The notes beneath the pieces were generated by a model, which saw only the letters and a list, made by a program, of their open reading frames with translations, was not told the origin of the DNA and made no database searches. A program made the translations under genes and the position numbers. A DNA stretch of 64,000 nt from Methanomassiliicoccaceae archaeon COG_1 (GTDB taxonomy: Archaea; Thermoplasmatota; Thermoplasmata; Methanomassiliicoccales; Methanomethylophilaceae), in NCBI GenBank assembly GCA_028561875.1, contig JAQQTI010000002.1, positions 62,001 to 126,000 on the forward strand, written 5' to 3'. Positions 42,448-51,337 of this stretch are shown here, one piece after another (position 1 is the stretch's first letter; each line of letters starts with the position of its first letter).

Positions 42448-43043
42448 GGTACAGCGTGCAGATAGTCGGCGTCGGCGGGCAGGGCGTGCTCCTCGCGTCG
42501 ATGGTGCTCGGCAACGCCGCCATGAAGCAGGGCCATCACGTCATCATGAGCGAGGTCCACGGCATGGCTCAGAGGGGAGGGTCGGTCAGATCCACCCTCA
42601 GGTTCGGAGACGAAGCGTTCAGCCCCCTCGAGGCCACCGGCGGCGCGGACGTCATCATGGGCTTCGAACCCGTGGAGACCGTAAGGTCCCTCCCCCTCGG
42701 AAACAAGGGAACCTTCATCCTCATGAACCTCGACCCGATTTATCCAGGCAACGTCGCCGCCGGATTCGAAGAGTACCCGGACATCGACGCGCTGATCGCC
42801 TCCGTTAGGGAGCAGACCGACAGGTTGGTCACGATAAGAGCGACCGATCTCGCCGTGCAGGCGGGGAAGGCCGTCGCCGCGAACGCCGTGATGATCGGTG
42901 CGGTCGGTGCGATGGAGGGCATCCCGCTCGACAGGGACGTCCTGAAGGAGACACTGCTGGACGTCGTGCCTCAGAAGGCCCGCGACATAAACGACAAGGC
43001 CTTCGAACTCGGCTACGAGACCATGATGGAGAGCCGGAGATAA
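42444..43043 (+). CDS. iorB: Indolepyruvate:ferredoxin oxidoreductase beta subunit
   Basis: The 199-residue protein is the gamma-type domain of 2-oxoacid:ferredoxin oxidoreductases, with IVGVGGQGVLLASMVLGNAAMKQGHHVIMSEVHGMAQRGGSVRS at its N-terminus. It pairs with IorA. The ATG at 42444 overlaps the iorA TGA, which also decides the start. The stop is TAA. Confidence 0.96.
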   Translation: MRYSVQIVGVGGQGVLLASMVLGNAAMKQGHHVIMSEVHGMAQRGGSVRSTLRFGDEAFSPLEATGGADVIMGFEPVETVRSLPLGNKGTFILMNLDPIYPGNVAAGFEEYPDIDALIASVREQTDRLVTIRATDLAVQAGKAVAANAVMIGAVGAMEGIPLDRDVLKETLLDVVPQKARDINDKAFELGYETMMESRR

Positions 43044-43166
43044 GCATACTAGGCAACCCCGCATCTCACCGCATAAGGTGATTGGCCAGTCCTCGCTCTA
43101 GCGTGACCGCTGACGTACGGCGGGCGCCCGCGACTTACGGGGGAAAGGCCAAGAGGGAAAAGTAAA

Positions 43167-43197
43167 GCCGGGAGTGAAATCGAAAAAAGCTCCCGGC
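43167..43197 (-). terminator. Hairpin after the FtsZ-like gene
   Basis: GCCGGGAG (43167-43174) and CTCCCGGC (43190-43197) form a perfect 8-base stem whose loop contains six A on plus (six T in the minus-strand transcript). It lies 13 bases downstream of the FtsZ-like stop. The rest of the gap 43044-43166 shows no gene. Confidence 0.6.
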
Positions 43198-43209
43198 CGC
43201 TAGTTTGAT

Positions 43210-43938
43210 TCAGTAAGGGACCGGCGACCACATTGTGGTCTCGGCGAAACGGGCCTCAGGGCTTCTGTCGTCGACAGCCGCCATGTCCTTCTGGATCTTG
43301 GCCCTGATGATCTCCGCCTGGTCGTCAATCGCGTTGGCGATCGACGAGACGATGGCACGGTTCACGACGGACAACGCGTCATCGAACGTCCTAACGCCCT
43401 CTGCGGAGAGCGCTTTGTCGTTCTCGATCCTGATGCTGTCCTTGCAGACCACGCGCAAAGCGCGGTATCCCTCGGCCGCCTTGAGCGCCCTCCCGCTCTC
43501 GAAGGAGAACGGCATGATGGCGAAGGCGGTGGTGGAGACCCCGGCACGGTTGCAGAGCTCGGCAATGACGCTGGCTGCCCCGGTCCCGGTACCGCCGCCC
43601 ATGCCTGCGACAATCACCGCGACGTCGTAGTTCCTGACAACGCCCATGATTTCGGCCTCGTGGACCTGGGCGCACTTCTTTCCGAGGAGGGGGTCGCCGT
43701 TGGTCCCCAGGCCCTTGGTGACTTCCTTGCATATGTAGAGCCTGTAATCGGCGTCGCATTCGTCGAGGGCTTCCCTGTCGGTGTTAATCGCGATGACCCC
43801 GACGCGGACTGCTCCACCATAGAGCAGGGATGCGATCCTGCATCCCGCTCCGCCGACTCCGATGACGCAGACGCGTGCATCGCCACCGACGGCGATGTCC
43901 GACCCGTAGCCCATTACAGGCTTCCCCTGTGCTTCCAT
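43210..43938 (-). CDS. FtsZ-like GTPase lacking the C-terminal tubulin domain
   Basis: The 242-residue protein has the FtsZ/tubulin nucleotide-binding fold: VCVIGVGGAGCRIASLL, INTD in the next strand, and the tubulin signature GMGGGTGTG at 112-120, followed by the FtsZ-like stretch TAFAIMPFSFESGRALKAAEGYRAL. It ends soon after the central helix (DALSVVNRAIVSSIANAID) and so lacks the C-terminal domain with the T7 loop (NxDxxD) that FtsZ uses to trigger GTP hydrolysis in the next subunit. It cannot be a conventional FtsZ. The start at 43938 has AAGGGG upstream; an in-frame GTG at 44028 overlapping the preceding gene is the alternative. It is downstream of a ribbon-helix-helix gene, probably in one transcript. 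Confidence 0.85.
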   Translation of the reverse strand: MEAQGKPVMGYGSDIAVGGDARVCVIGVGGAGCRIASLLYGGAVRVGVIAINTDREALDECDADYRLYICKEVTKGLGTNGDPLLGKKCAQVHEAEIMGVVRNYDVAVIVAGMGGGTGTGAASVIAELCNRAGVSTTAFAIMPFSFESGRALKAAEGYRALRVVCKDSIRIENDKALSAEGVRTFDDALSVVNRAIVSSIANAIDDQAEIIRAKIQKDMAAVDDRSPEARFAETTMWSPVPY

Positions 43939-44024
43939 CCTTAAGCATCCCCTTCTGGCTTGTAGGTCCCGGCGTATCCCTCGCCGGGAGGTGTTTCCCA
44001 TCCCTTCTGACTGGCTGACCTGAT

Positions 44025-44384
44025 TCACATATCCCTGAGGCGCTGCTGAGCGGCCTTGAAGGAGCGCGACTTGGTGTCCTCCATGGATTCCTTCGGCACG
44101 ATGTCGTCGAGCACCAGCTTCCTGATGTAGTCCTCGGCGTTGTAAATCGCCCCGTCGGCCACCATGTTTTCCAAGGTCATCAAGTGAACCTCTCCAAGGT
44201 GCACGAAGATCCCATCCCCGGGCGCCTCGCCGGATACTTTCGCGTGGGCGATGTATCCGCGGATGGCGTCACGAATGAATTCGGATCTGTTCCCGTATCC
44301 TTTGTCCCCCATGAAGTCCTCCATGGCCTGGAGGTCCTCGTTGGAGAGCCTTATGGTGATTTTCGGGCCTTCGTCGTTCTCCAT
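44025..44384 (-). CDS. Ribbon-helix-helix (CopG/CdrS-like) transcription factor
   Basis: Residues 1-45 are a ribbon-helix-helix DNA-binding domain (PKITIRLSNEDLQAMEDFMGDKGYGNRSEFIRDAIRGYI). The C-terminal 70 residues form a second domain (GDGIFVHLGEVHLMTLENMVADGAIYNAEDYIRKLVLDDIV). In haloarchaea the RHH factor CdrS is genetically linked to ftsZ and controls cell division; this gene directly precedes an FtsZ-like gene, so an analogous role is likely but inferred. The start at 44384 gives the RHH beta-strand at its normal place; the frame upstream to 44438 is less likely. Confidence 0.88.
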   Translation of the reverse strand: MENDEGPKITIRLSNEDLQAMEDFMGDKGYGNRSEFIRDAIRGYIAHAKVSGEAPGDGIFVHLGEVHLMTLENMVADGAIYNAEDYIRKLVLDDIVPKESMEDTKSRSFKAAQQRLRDM

Positions 44385-44459
44385 TCGTGACACCCTCTTT
44401 GTTGCAAGCAGTAGAGTCCCATCCCTTCTTTCTTGCAATCCTCTCTATATCGTGTGAAG

Positions 44460-44478
44460 TATATAATTGTGTCGGACA
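44460..44478 (-). promoter_or_regulatory. TATA box and small palindrome upstream of the RHH gene
   Basis: On minus, TTATATA (44460-44466) is a TATA box 76 bases before the RHH start. Directly upstream is TGTCGGACA, an odd palindrome, with a further half-site CCGACA at 44495-44500. These are good candidates for autoregulation by the RHH protein. Confidence 0.5.
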
Positions 44479-44745
44479 AATGTATGACTTACGCCCGACA
44501 AACCATCTTTGATGCCGGAGGATGTCTTACGTCGTCCTCCGTAAAAAACATGCATGGCCAGCATCAAGATTTTTCGTCTGTTGCCTGATAGGATACGTAG
44601 TATATCTAGTTTCAAGTATGACATTTACACGTTCCGGGAACGCTCCCGCGGCGGGTTTTGTCATACAGTCCCTGCGCGCCGGTCGACACACCAACATTAT
44701 TTCAATATAAGTCGCATGCGCGCGACCATCGTCATGGGTGACCGA

Positions 44746-47652
44746 ATGGACCGCGACTACGCCGACATGGAGAAAAAATGGCAGGCCGCATGGGCCGAGA
44801 GAAGGCTGAACGAATCCGAAAGGGAGGACGGGAAGCCGAAGTTCATGCTGATCTTCGCCTATCCCGGGCTCACCGGGTACCTCCATGTCGGACACCTCCG
44901 CGGGTACACCATCGCCGATGCCATCGGCCGCTACAAGAGGATGGTGGGATACAACGTCCTCTTCCCCGTCGGAACGCATGCCACCGGTAACGGCGCCATC
45001 AGCCTGTACCACAAGATAGTCTCCCGCGAGGAAAGGACCATCGACTACCTCCTGCGCAACGGCGCCACGCAGAGGGACATCGACTCCATCAAGAGCCCGA
45101 CGGACGTGGTGAACTTCTTCAACGCGGTCTACCAGAACGATTACTGGAAGAGGCTTGGCTTCCTCGCGGATTGGAGGAGGTTCACCTGCACCCTCTATCC
45201 TGACTACTCCAAGTTCATAGAGTGGCAGTTCACCAAGCTGATGGACAGGGGGCTGCTCGTACAGAAGCCGTACTACGCGCCGTTCTGCCCGGTGAGCGGG
45301 CCGGTCGCCGTCGATCCGTCGGAGACGGACATATCGAAGGGCGGGCAGGCGGAGACGCAGGAGTACGTCCTCCTCAAGTTCAAGTGCGGGACCCGGGGAT
45401 TCCATCTCGTGGCTGCTACCCTCCGCCCGGAGACCGTCTTCGGGCAGGTCTGCTTCTGGGCCAGGCCAGACATCACCTATGACATCGTGAGTATGGGTGA
45501 GGAGGAGTGGGTGGTCTCCGCGGAGTGCGCGGAGAAGCTCGCGCTGCAGTTCGACGGCGTGAAGAAGTGCGGCGAGATCGTCGGCGCCGAGCTCGTCGGC
45601 CTGACGTGCACCGCACCCATGACGCACCGGGAGATCCCCGTCTTCCCGGCGAAGTTCGTAGACACCGATGTGGGCACCGGGCTGGTCACCTCCTGCCCGT
45701 CCGATGCCCCCGCCGACTGGGACGCGCTGGAAGCTGTGAAGGAGGACCCCTCTCTGAGGGAGAGGTACGGCATCCCGCAGGAGGTCATAGACTCCGCGGT
45801 CCCGATATCCATCATAGCGATCAAAGGGTACGGCGAGTTCCCTGCGCAGAGCATCATCGAGAGGATGGGGATTCCCTCCGTGAAGGACCCCGCGGAGAGG
45901 GCGGAGCTCATGGAGGAGGCGAAGAAACAGGTCTACAAGGACGGCTACCATATGGGCGTCATGAAGGACGTCTGCGGGAAGTTCGCCGGCATGCGCGTGG
46001 AGGAGGCGAAGGGCGCCATGCAAGAGGAGATGATCGCGAACGGCGAGGCCGTCGTCTTCCGCGACCTCACCGAGGAGGTCGTCTGCCGCTGCGGATGCCG
46101 CGTGCACATCAAGAGGATCGATGACCAGTGGTTCATCAACTACGCCGACCCCGCGCTCACGGAAGCGACGAAGGAGCACGCCAGGGACATGAACATCTAC
46201 CCCCAGCAGTACTACGAGAACGTCCAGGGCATACTCGACTGGTACCGCGAGAGGGCATGCGCCAGGCTGGGCAACTGGCTCGGCACGAAGTTCCCCCTCG
46301 ATCCAAAGTGGACCATCGAGGCAATCTCCGACTCGACCCTCTACCCGGTGTATTACACCATCTCGCTCTACGCGAACGAGAAGAGGATATCCGCCGAGCA
46401 GATGAAGCCCGTGTTCTTCGACTACGTCATACTCGGGGAGGGCGACCCCGCCTCGGTCTCGAAGGAGACCGGGGTATCCCCCGAGCTCCTCGACACCATC
46501 AGGAAGGATGTCGCGTACTGGTACCCTCTGGACGTCAACCTCGGCGGCAAGGAGCACATGACCGTGCACTTCCCCGTCTTCCTCCTCAACCACCGCGCGG
46601 TGTTGCCGGACTCCATGCAACCCCGCGGCATCATCGTGAACTGGTACGTCACCGGGAAGAACAGGGACAAGATTTCCAAGTCTAAGGGCGGAGCGCAGCC
46701 CATACCCGGGGCCGTCGCGAAGTACGGCGCGGACTCGATGAGGCTGTACTACGCGAACGTCGCCTCGATGTTCGTCGACGTCGAGTGGGACGAGGCCATC
46801 GTGCACAATTACAAACTGAAGCTAGAGAACATCATGGGAACGGTAGAGGAGCTCGTCGCCGGGGGGGGAGGCGCCCCCGCCGGGGATATCGACGCATGGC
46901 TGCTATCCCGCTTCAACACGCACGTCGGCGAAATCCGCGCGGCCATGGATAAATACGACCTGAGGCAGATGTCCACGGTCGTCTACTACGACATGTCGAA
47001 CGACATGAGGTGGTACGCCAGGCGCGGCGGGAGGAACCGGGACACCGTCATGAGGGCGCTCCGCGTCTGGATCAACGCCATGGTGCCAATCACCCCCCAC
47101 GTGGCCGAGGAGCTGTGGTCCGGGGCCGGCTTCCAGGGACTCGCCGCCGAGGCGCAGTTCCCGGAGTACGACGGGTCCGCTTCCGACGCCCCCGCCGAGT
47201 TCGGCGAGAAGCTGGTGCAGGAGGTCATCGCCGATATCAACGAGATCCGCAAAATGGCGGGGGGCGGCGTGAGGAAAGCGGTCATCTACACCGCGCCCGC
47301 GTGGAAGAAAAGGGCGCTCTCCATCGCCGTCTCCATGGCCGAGGAGGGCGAGGTCTCCGTGCCCGGGGTGATGAAGGCGTGCATGTCCGACGAGTTGCTC
47401 AAAGCGATGGGGAAGCAGGCCTCCGAGTTCGCCAAGAGGACGGCCGTCGACGTCATGCGCTCCCGCCTTCCCGACAGGAGGGCCCTCGCCGCCCTCGACG
47501 AGGAGGCCCTCGTGAGGAATGCGAGGGATTTCATCGCCGCCGAGACCGGGTTCGAGGTCGAGGTGTACGTGGCGGATGACGGGGGGAAGTACGACCCCAT
47601 CGGGAAGGCCAAGTTGGCCTCACCCGGCAGGCCGGCCATCTACCTCGAATGA
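44746..47652 (+). CDS. leuS: Leucyl-tRNA synthetase (archaeal type)
   Basis: This class Ia synthetase charges tRNA-Leu. It shows the HIGH motif as YLHVGHLRG near residue 45, the CP1 editing domain (TLRPETVFGQVCFW; DTDVGTGLVTSCPSDAPADW), the tRNA-synthetase zinc-like CxC patch (VCRCGCRVH) and the KMSKS motif as KISKSKGG near residue 645. The length of 968 residues fits archaeal/eukaryotic LeuRS. The start is placed at 44746, behind GGGTGA; Met at 44716 or 44734 is possible, and a TATA-like CAATATAAG at 44702-44710 would make a very short leader. It is next to, and divergent from, the RHH-FtsZ-like operon. Confidence 0.96.
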   Translation: MDRDYADMEKKWQAAWAERRLNESEREDGKPKFMLIFAYPGLTGYLHVGHLRGYTIADAIGRYKRMVGYNVLFPVGTHATGNGAISLYHKIVSREERTIDYLLRNGATQRDIDSIKSPTDVVNFFNAVYQNDYWKRLGFLADWRRFTCTLYPDYSKFIEWQFTKLMDRGLLVQKPYYAPFCPVSGPVAVDPSETDISKGGQAETQEYVLLKFKCGTRGFHLVAATLRPETVFGQVCFWARPDITYDIVSMGEEEWVVSAECAEKLALQFDGVKKCGEIVGAELVGLTCTAPMTHREIPVFPAKFVDTDVGTGLVTSCPSDAPADWDALEAVKEDPSLRERYGIPQEVIDSAVPISIIAIKGYGEFPAQSIIERMGIPSVKDPAERAELMEEAKKQVYKDGYHMGVMKDVCGKFAGMRVEEAKGAMQEEMIANGEAVVFRDLTEEVVCRCGCRVHIKRIDDQWFINYADPALTEATKEHARDMNIYPQQYYENVQGILDWYRERACARLGNWLGTKFPLDPKWTIEAISDSTLYPVYYTISLYANEKRISAEQMKPVFFDYVILGEGDPASVSKETGVSPELLDTIRKDVAYWYPLDVNLGGKEHMTVHFPVFLLNHRAVLPDSMQPRGIIVNWYVTGKNRDKISKSKGGAQPIPGAVAKYGADSMRLYYANVASMFVDVEWDEAIVHNYKLKLENIMGTVEELVAGGGGAPAGDIDAWLLSRFNTHVGEIRAAMDKYDLRQMSTVVYYDMSNDMRWYARRGGRNRDTVMRALRVWINAMVPITPHVAEELWSGAGFQGLAAEAQFPEYDGSASDAPAEFGEKLVQEVIADINEIRKMAGGGVRKAVIYTAPAWKKRALSIAVSMAEEGEVSVPGVMKACMSDELLKAMGKQASEFAKRTAVDVMRSRLPDRRALAALDEEALVRNARDFIAAETGFEVEVYVADDGGKYDPIGKAKLASPGRPAIYLE

Positions 47653-47668
47653 CGCTGCCCGTACCAAC

Positions 47669-47677
47669 ATATATACC
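47669..47677 (+). promoter_or_regulatory. TATA box of the AIM24-like gene
   Basis: CATATATAC, 28 bases before the start codon at 47705, in the short gap after leuS. It would give a leaderless or nearly leaderless mRNA. Confidence 0.6.
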
Positions 47678-47704
47678 GCAACACGCGAATCGCCGTGCGG
47701 TACT

Positions 47705-48388
47705 ATGAAGTACACAATAACGGGGGACAACCTACAGTTCGTAAACATCGAGCTCGGCCCGAACGAGGCCTTCCTCTCCTCTAACAACGCCATGAGGTAC
47801 ATGACGGGGAACATGAGGATGGAGGCCGTTGCCACCGGCGGGGCTTGGCACAGCCTGAAGAGAATGGTCGCCGGGGAATCGCTCTTCCAGCTCAAGTACA
47901 GGAGCGAAGGGGGCTCCGGAGTCATCGGCCTCGGCGGCAACTGCCCCGGCAAGATTGCTGACCTCGACATCGGCCAGGGATCGTGGATCGTGCAGAGGAC
48001 GGGATACCTGGGAGCGGAACCCGGAGTGAACCTCGAGCTGGCCTTCCAGAAGAAGCTCGGCAGCATCTTCTTCGGCGGCGAGGGGCTCATCCTGCAGAAG
48101 CTCACCGGGAGCGGGAGGGCGTTCATAGCCGCCTGCGGAGACTTCAACATAGTCGACCTCAAACCGGGGGAGACGTACAAGATCGCCACCGGCAACGCCG
48201 TCGCGTGGGAGGAGAGCGTGAAGTACGACATCACCGCCACCGGCGGGTTCAAGACCGCCCTCTTCGGCGGAAACGGCCTGTTCCTCACCACCCTCACCGG
48301 GCCCGGGAAAATAATCATACAGTCGATGACGCTGAGCGACTTGGCCATGGCGCTCGTACCATTCCTGCCATCGCAGACGAGGAGCTGA
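47705..48388 (+). CDS. AIM24/TIGR00266-family protein
   Basis: This 227-residue soluble beta-sandwich protein belongs to the AIM24 family, found widely in bacteria and archaea. Typical features are the glycine-rich repeat structure (MTGNMRMEAVATGG…, GIGLGGNCPGKI-like block, KKLGSIFFGGEGLILQKLTGSGRAFIAACGD, GGFKTALFGGNGLFLTTLTGPG). Family members may interact with membranes or chaperone membrane complexes; the function is not settled. The start at 47705 is fixed by the TATA spacing and family N-terminus. It is followed after four bases by a membrane protein, probably in one operon. Confidence 0.9.
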   Translation: MKYTITGDNLQFVNIELGPNEAFLSSNNAMRYMTGNMRMEAVATGGAWHSLKRMVAGESLFQLKYRSEGGSGVIGLGGNCPGKIADLDIGQGSWIVQRTGYLGAEPGVNLELAFQKKLGSIFFGGEGLILQKLTGSGRAFIAACGDFNIVDLKPGETYKIATGNAVAWEESVKYDITATGGFKTALFGGNGLFLTTLTGPGKIIIQSMTLSDLAMALVPFLPSQTRS

Positions 48389-48392
48389 TGAC

Positions 48393-48749
48393 ATGGCGGA
48401 CGAAGGAACGAGAAGGGATTCCACCGCCAAATCGGCGGTCGGGTTCGCCGTCATCGCCGTAGCCATCGTGGCCGTCATCGCGGCGTTCGCGCTGAACCCC
48501 GGCCTGCTGGAGGACGTCGCGGTCGCAGCGGCCATCGTGATCGTCTCGGTGGCGGTGATAATACTGGCGATATACTTCATCGTCGCAATCGCCGCCATCC
48601 CCTTGTACGCGTACAAGGGGGAGACGACGCAGACCGACAAGTCCTACGACCTCGGCGGCGTCAGGCCCGTCGAGGGAAAGATTCTCGATGAAGAGGTGCC
48701 CGCCGAGGCCGAGAAACCGGGCGAGAACGACCTCAGCTTCGAAGACTGA
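48393..48749 (+). CDS. Two-helix membrane protein, unknown function
   Basis: The 118-residue protein has two membrane helices (about residues 14-36 and 40-70) and a polar acidic C-terminal tail of 45 residues (DEEVPAEAEKPGENDLSFED). It starts four bases after the AIM24-like stop, so both probably act together at the membrane. No family is recognised. Confidence 0.75.
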   Translation: MADEGTRRDSTAKSAVGFAVIAVAIVAVIAAFALNPGLLEDVAVAAAIVIVSVAVIILAIYFIVAIAAIPLYAYKGETTQTDKSYDLGGVRPVEGKILDEEVPAEAEKPGENDLSFED

Positions 48750-48761
48750 GGAAACACCTTA

Positions 48762-48779
48762 CCGGAGCCTCGGCTCCGG
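48762..48779. terminator. Bidirectional hairpin between convergent operons
   Basis: CCGGAGCC-TC-GGCTCCGG is a perfect 8-base stem in the 36-base gap between the AIM24-like operon and ubiX, which converge here. Confidence 0.6.
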
Positions 48780-48785
48780 ACCGTT

Positions 48786-49328
48786 TCACCCCCACTGCCT
48801 GAAAAGTTCCTGCTTCTGGCCGACCTGCATGAGGCAGCGGCCGACGACGAAGTCGACCACCTCCCCGACGGTTCCCGGCCGGGAGTAGAAGCCGGGATTG
48901 GCGTCGAGTATGACGACGCCGAGACGGGCGAGCTTGAGTTCGTTCTCAAGCATTATCGCGCTCTTCGGGGTCTCCCTGGGAACGAGGACGATCCTCCTCC
49001 CCTCCTTGAGGGCGCAAGCGAATGCGCGGGATACGAGGGTATCGGCGATGCCGCAGGCGAACTTGGCGAGGGAGGACTCCGTGCAGGGAGCGACGAACAT
49101 CGCGTCATACTCGTACGAACCCGAGGCGATGGGTGCGGACATGTCGGAATCCTCGCAGACGACGTCGGCCATGGCCTCCACTTCGGATACGGAGTACTCC
49201 GTCTCCGCGGGAATCGTCGACTTCGCGACCTCCGACATCACGAGGACCTTCTCGCCCCGCAACTCCTGCAGGAGGCGGACCCCGTAAACCGCGCCGGACG
49301 CCCCGGTGATCGCGACGACGTACCTCAT
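48786..49328 (-). CDS. ubiX: UbiX-like flavin prenyltransferase
   Basis: UbiX makes prenylated FMN, the cofactor of UbiD-type decarboxylases, from FMN and dimethylallyl phosphate. The 180-residue protein has the family signature RYVVAITGASGAVYGVRLLQEL, APIASGSYEYDAMFVAPCTESSLAKFACGIADTLVSRAFACALKEGRRIVLVPRETP and the C-terminal FYSRPGTVGEVVDFVVGR. The start at 49328 overlaps the aCPSF1 stop by ATGA, so the two genes are coupled. In archaea prenyl-FMN also serves the mevalonate pathway variant with anhydromevalonate phosphate decarboxylase. Confidence 0.95.
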   Translation of the reverse strand: MRYVVAITGASGAVYGVRLLQELRGEKVLVMSEVAKSTIPAETEYSVSEVEAMADVVCEDSDMSAPIASGSYEYDAMFVAPCTESSLAKFACGIADTLVSRAFACALKEGRRIVLVPRETPKSAIMLENELKLARLGVVILDANPGFYSRPGTVGEVVDFVVGRCLMQVGQKQELFRQWG

Positions 49329-51226
49329 CTCAGCCTCACGGTCTCGAGGTTGTACGGGACCACGGCCTGGATGTTCAGCTTCTTGTAGATCGAGGACGAC
49401 AGGTCGGCGCATTTCCTCTCCTCGCCGTGGACGATTATGACCTTCTGTGGGCGGGGCGACATGGTGCCGATGAATTTCATCAGCTGCTTCCGGTCGGAGT
49501 GGCCGGAGAACCCGTCGACGGTCTCCATCTGCATCCTGATCTTCAGGTCTATGCTGCGGCCCCTGTACGGCAGGGTGATCTCCGTCCTCCCCCTCTGGAT
49601 CGTCCTCCCGATGCTGTTCTCGCTCTGGTACCCGACGAAGAGCAGCCAGTTCCTCTTGTCGTCCGCCCACTCGCGGAAGTATTCCATGACCGGCCCGCCG
49701 GACATCATGCCGCTCGTGGCGAGCACGATGCAGGAGTCGGGGTCGTGGCAGATGGTCTCCCTCATGTCGGCCGTCTCCACGCGGCGGAAGATGTCGGAGA
49801 GGAACGGGTTCTCCCCCTTCTGGAAGATCTTCGTCCTGAGCCGCGTGTTGAGGTACTCGGGGTACGCGGTGTGTATGGCGGTCGCCTCCCAGATCATGCC
49901 GTCGAGATAGACCGGCAGGGGCGGGATGGCCCCGGTGCGCTCCAGTTCCTCGATTACCAGCATGACCTCCTGCGAGCGGCCGACGGCGAAGACCGGGATG
50001 AGGATCTTGCCCCCTGACCGCACCGCCGCCTGTATGTACCCGCCGAGATCCTCGGAGGCCTCCTTCCTCGAAGGCTGGATGTCCTTGTAGCCGCCGTACG
50101 TGGACTCGCAGACCAGGGTCTCGCAGCGGGGGAACCTGTTGGTGGCGGGGTTGAACAGCCACGTCTTCTCGAACTTCGTGTCGCCGGAGAAGGCGATGTT
50201 GTGCAGTCCGTCCCCTATGTGGAAGTGCGCGATGGAGGAGCCGAGGATGTGCCCCGCGTTGTAGAGCGTGAGCCTGATGCCGGGGGCGATGTCGGTGGTC
50301 TCGTTGTACTTGAGCACTATGGTGTGGAGGATCTCCTTCCTCACATCCTTGGCGTCGTAGACGTTGTTCTTCGCCTCGCCGTACCCGAGCTTGATGTTAT
50401 CGAGCTGGAGCAGGGCCATCAGGTCCCTCGTCGGCTCGGTGCAGTAGACCGGCCCCTCGTACCCGTACTTGAAGAGGGCGGGGAGCGTGCCGCAGTGGTC
50501 GAGGTGGGCGTGGGTGATGACGACGGCGTCGAGGTCGGCGATGGAGGCCTCGGGGATGTTGAAGTACGGCGTGGCGTCGGAGCCGGGGTCCATGCCGCAG
50601 TCGATCAGGACCTTGCTGTCGCGGGTGGTGAGCAGGGAGGCGGAGCGCCCCACCTGCCGGTAGCCGCCGAGAGCGGTGACCCTCGCCCATTGCTCGCCGC
50701 CGAGTGTGGGGCGGACGAGGTTGCGGGCGACCTTCTCGAGCATCTTGTGCCTCTCGTCGGAGTAGGTGCGGATGTACCCCCTGACGTCGGAAATGGTCTT
50801 CGAGGGGATCGGCGGGGAGCGGATGACCTTGACGTTCCAACCGGTTTTCGCCTTGAGGGCGGCTAGCTTCTCGCCCTTGTCGCCCTTCACCTCGGAGGGG
50901 TGCACGGCCTCGACGATGGCCTCGCCGGTGTTATCCAAGAAGTTGATGTCGGTGATCTCCGCCGCCTTGGGGACGAGCTCCCTGATATTCTTCTCCACCT
51001 CGTCGGGGGCCGCGAGAGTGCTGGGGTCAGGGCGGATGTCCACCCGGCGGTGGATCTCCTGCGCGATCTTCCGGGGGAGCGCCGTGTCCTCGGCGAACTT
51101 GTCGAAATTCCTCACATAGAGGACGACGAGAGACGCCTCGAAACCTATTCTGATGAGCTCCAAATCCTTCGGCACCGCCGCCTTGACCTGCTCGCGCATG
51201 GTGTCGAATAGTCTGTCTGCGTTCAT
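49325..51226 (-). CDS. KH-domain beta-CASP ribonuclease (aCPSF1/FttA)
   Basis: This is the archaeal CPSF73-like ribonuclease that cleaves nascent RNA and terminates transcription (FttA/aCPSF1). The 633-residue protein has two KH-like domains (1-150), a metallo-beta-lactamase core with THAHLDHCG near residue 240 and later zinc ligands (LYNAGHILGSS, FSGDTKFE), the beta-CASP insert, and the C-terminal motifs (SGMMSGGP, FSGHSDRKQLMKF, VIIVHGEERKC). All catalytic His/Asp residues are present. It is universal in archaea and essential. It leads a two-gene operon with ubiX. Confidence 0.96.
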   Translation of the reverse strand: MNADRLFDTMREQVKAAVPKDLELIRIGFEASLVVLYVRNFDKFAEDTALPRKIAQEIHRRVDIRPDPSTLAAPDEVEKNIRELVPKAAEITDINFLDNTGEAIVEAVHPSEVKGDKGEKLAALKAKTGWNVKVIRSPPIPSKTISDVRGYIRTYSDERHKMLEKVARNLVRPTLGGEQWARVTALGGYRQVGRSASLLTTRDSKVLIDCGMDPGSDATPYFNIPEASIADLDAVVITHAHLDHCGTLPALFKYGYEGPVYCTEPTRDLMALLQLDNIKLGYGEAKNNVYDAKDVRKEILHTIVLKYNETTDIAPGIRLTLYNAGHILGSSIAHFHIGDGLHNIAFSGDTKFEKTWLFNPATNRFPRCETLVCESTYGGYKDIQPSRKEASEDLGGYIQAAVRSGGKILIPVFAVGRSQEVMLVIEELERTGAIPPLPVYLDGMIWEATAIHTAYPEYLNTRLRTKIFQKGENPFLSDIFRRVETADMRETICHDPDSCIVLATSGMMSGGPVMEYFREWADDKRNWLLFVGYQSENSIGRTIQRGRTEITLPYRGRSIDLKIRMQMETVDGFSGHSDRKQLMKFIGTMSPRPQKVIIVHGEERKCADLSSSIYKKLNIQAVVPYNLETVRLR

Positions 51227-51337
51227 GTTATTACTCCGTAAGGAAGCGTCCGCCCGGTCCGTGGCGCCGATCCAGGAAAAATCGAGGGTTTGAGAAGGAA
51301 GAGGTTTGGGTTTGGGAAACGGTTTCTTTACAGTGAT

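Noticed and set aside
43044..43166. Possible structured RNA gene downstream of iorB
   Set aside because: Searched for RNase P, SRP and tRNA landmarks on both strands and found none.
44522..44710. 62-codon plus-strand ORF upstream of leuS
   Set aside because: No ribosome-binding site or recognisable protein; overlaps the promoter zone of both divergent genes.
44527..46806. Minus-strand frame of 759 codons opposite leuS
   Set aside because: Antisense of the leucyl-tRNA synthetase in high-GC DNA; composition is typical of a shadow frame.
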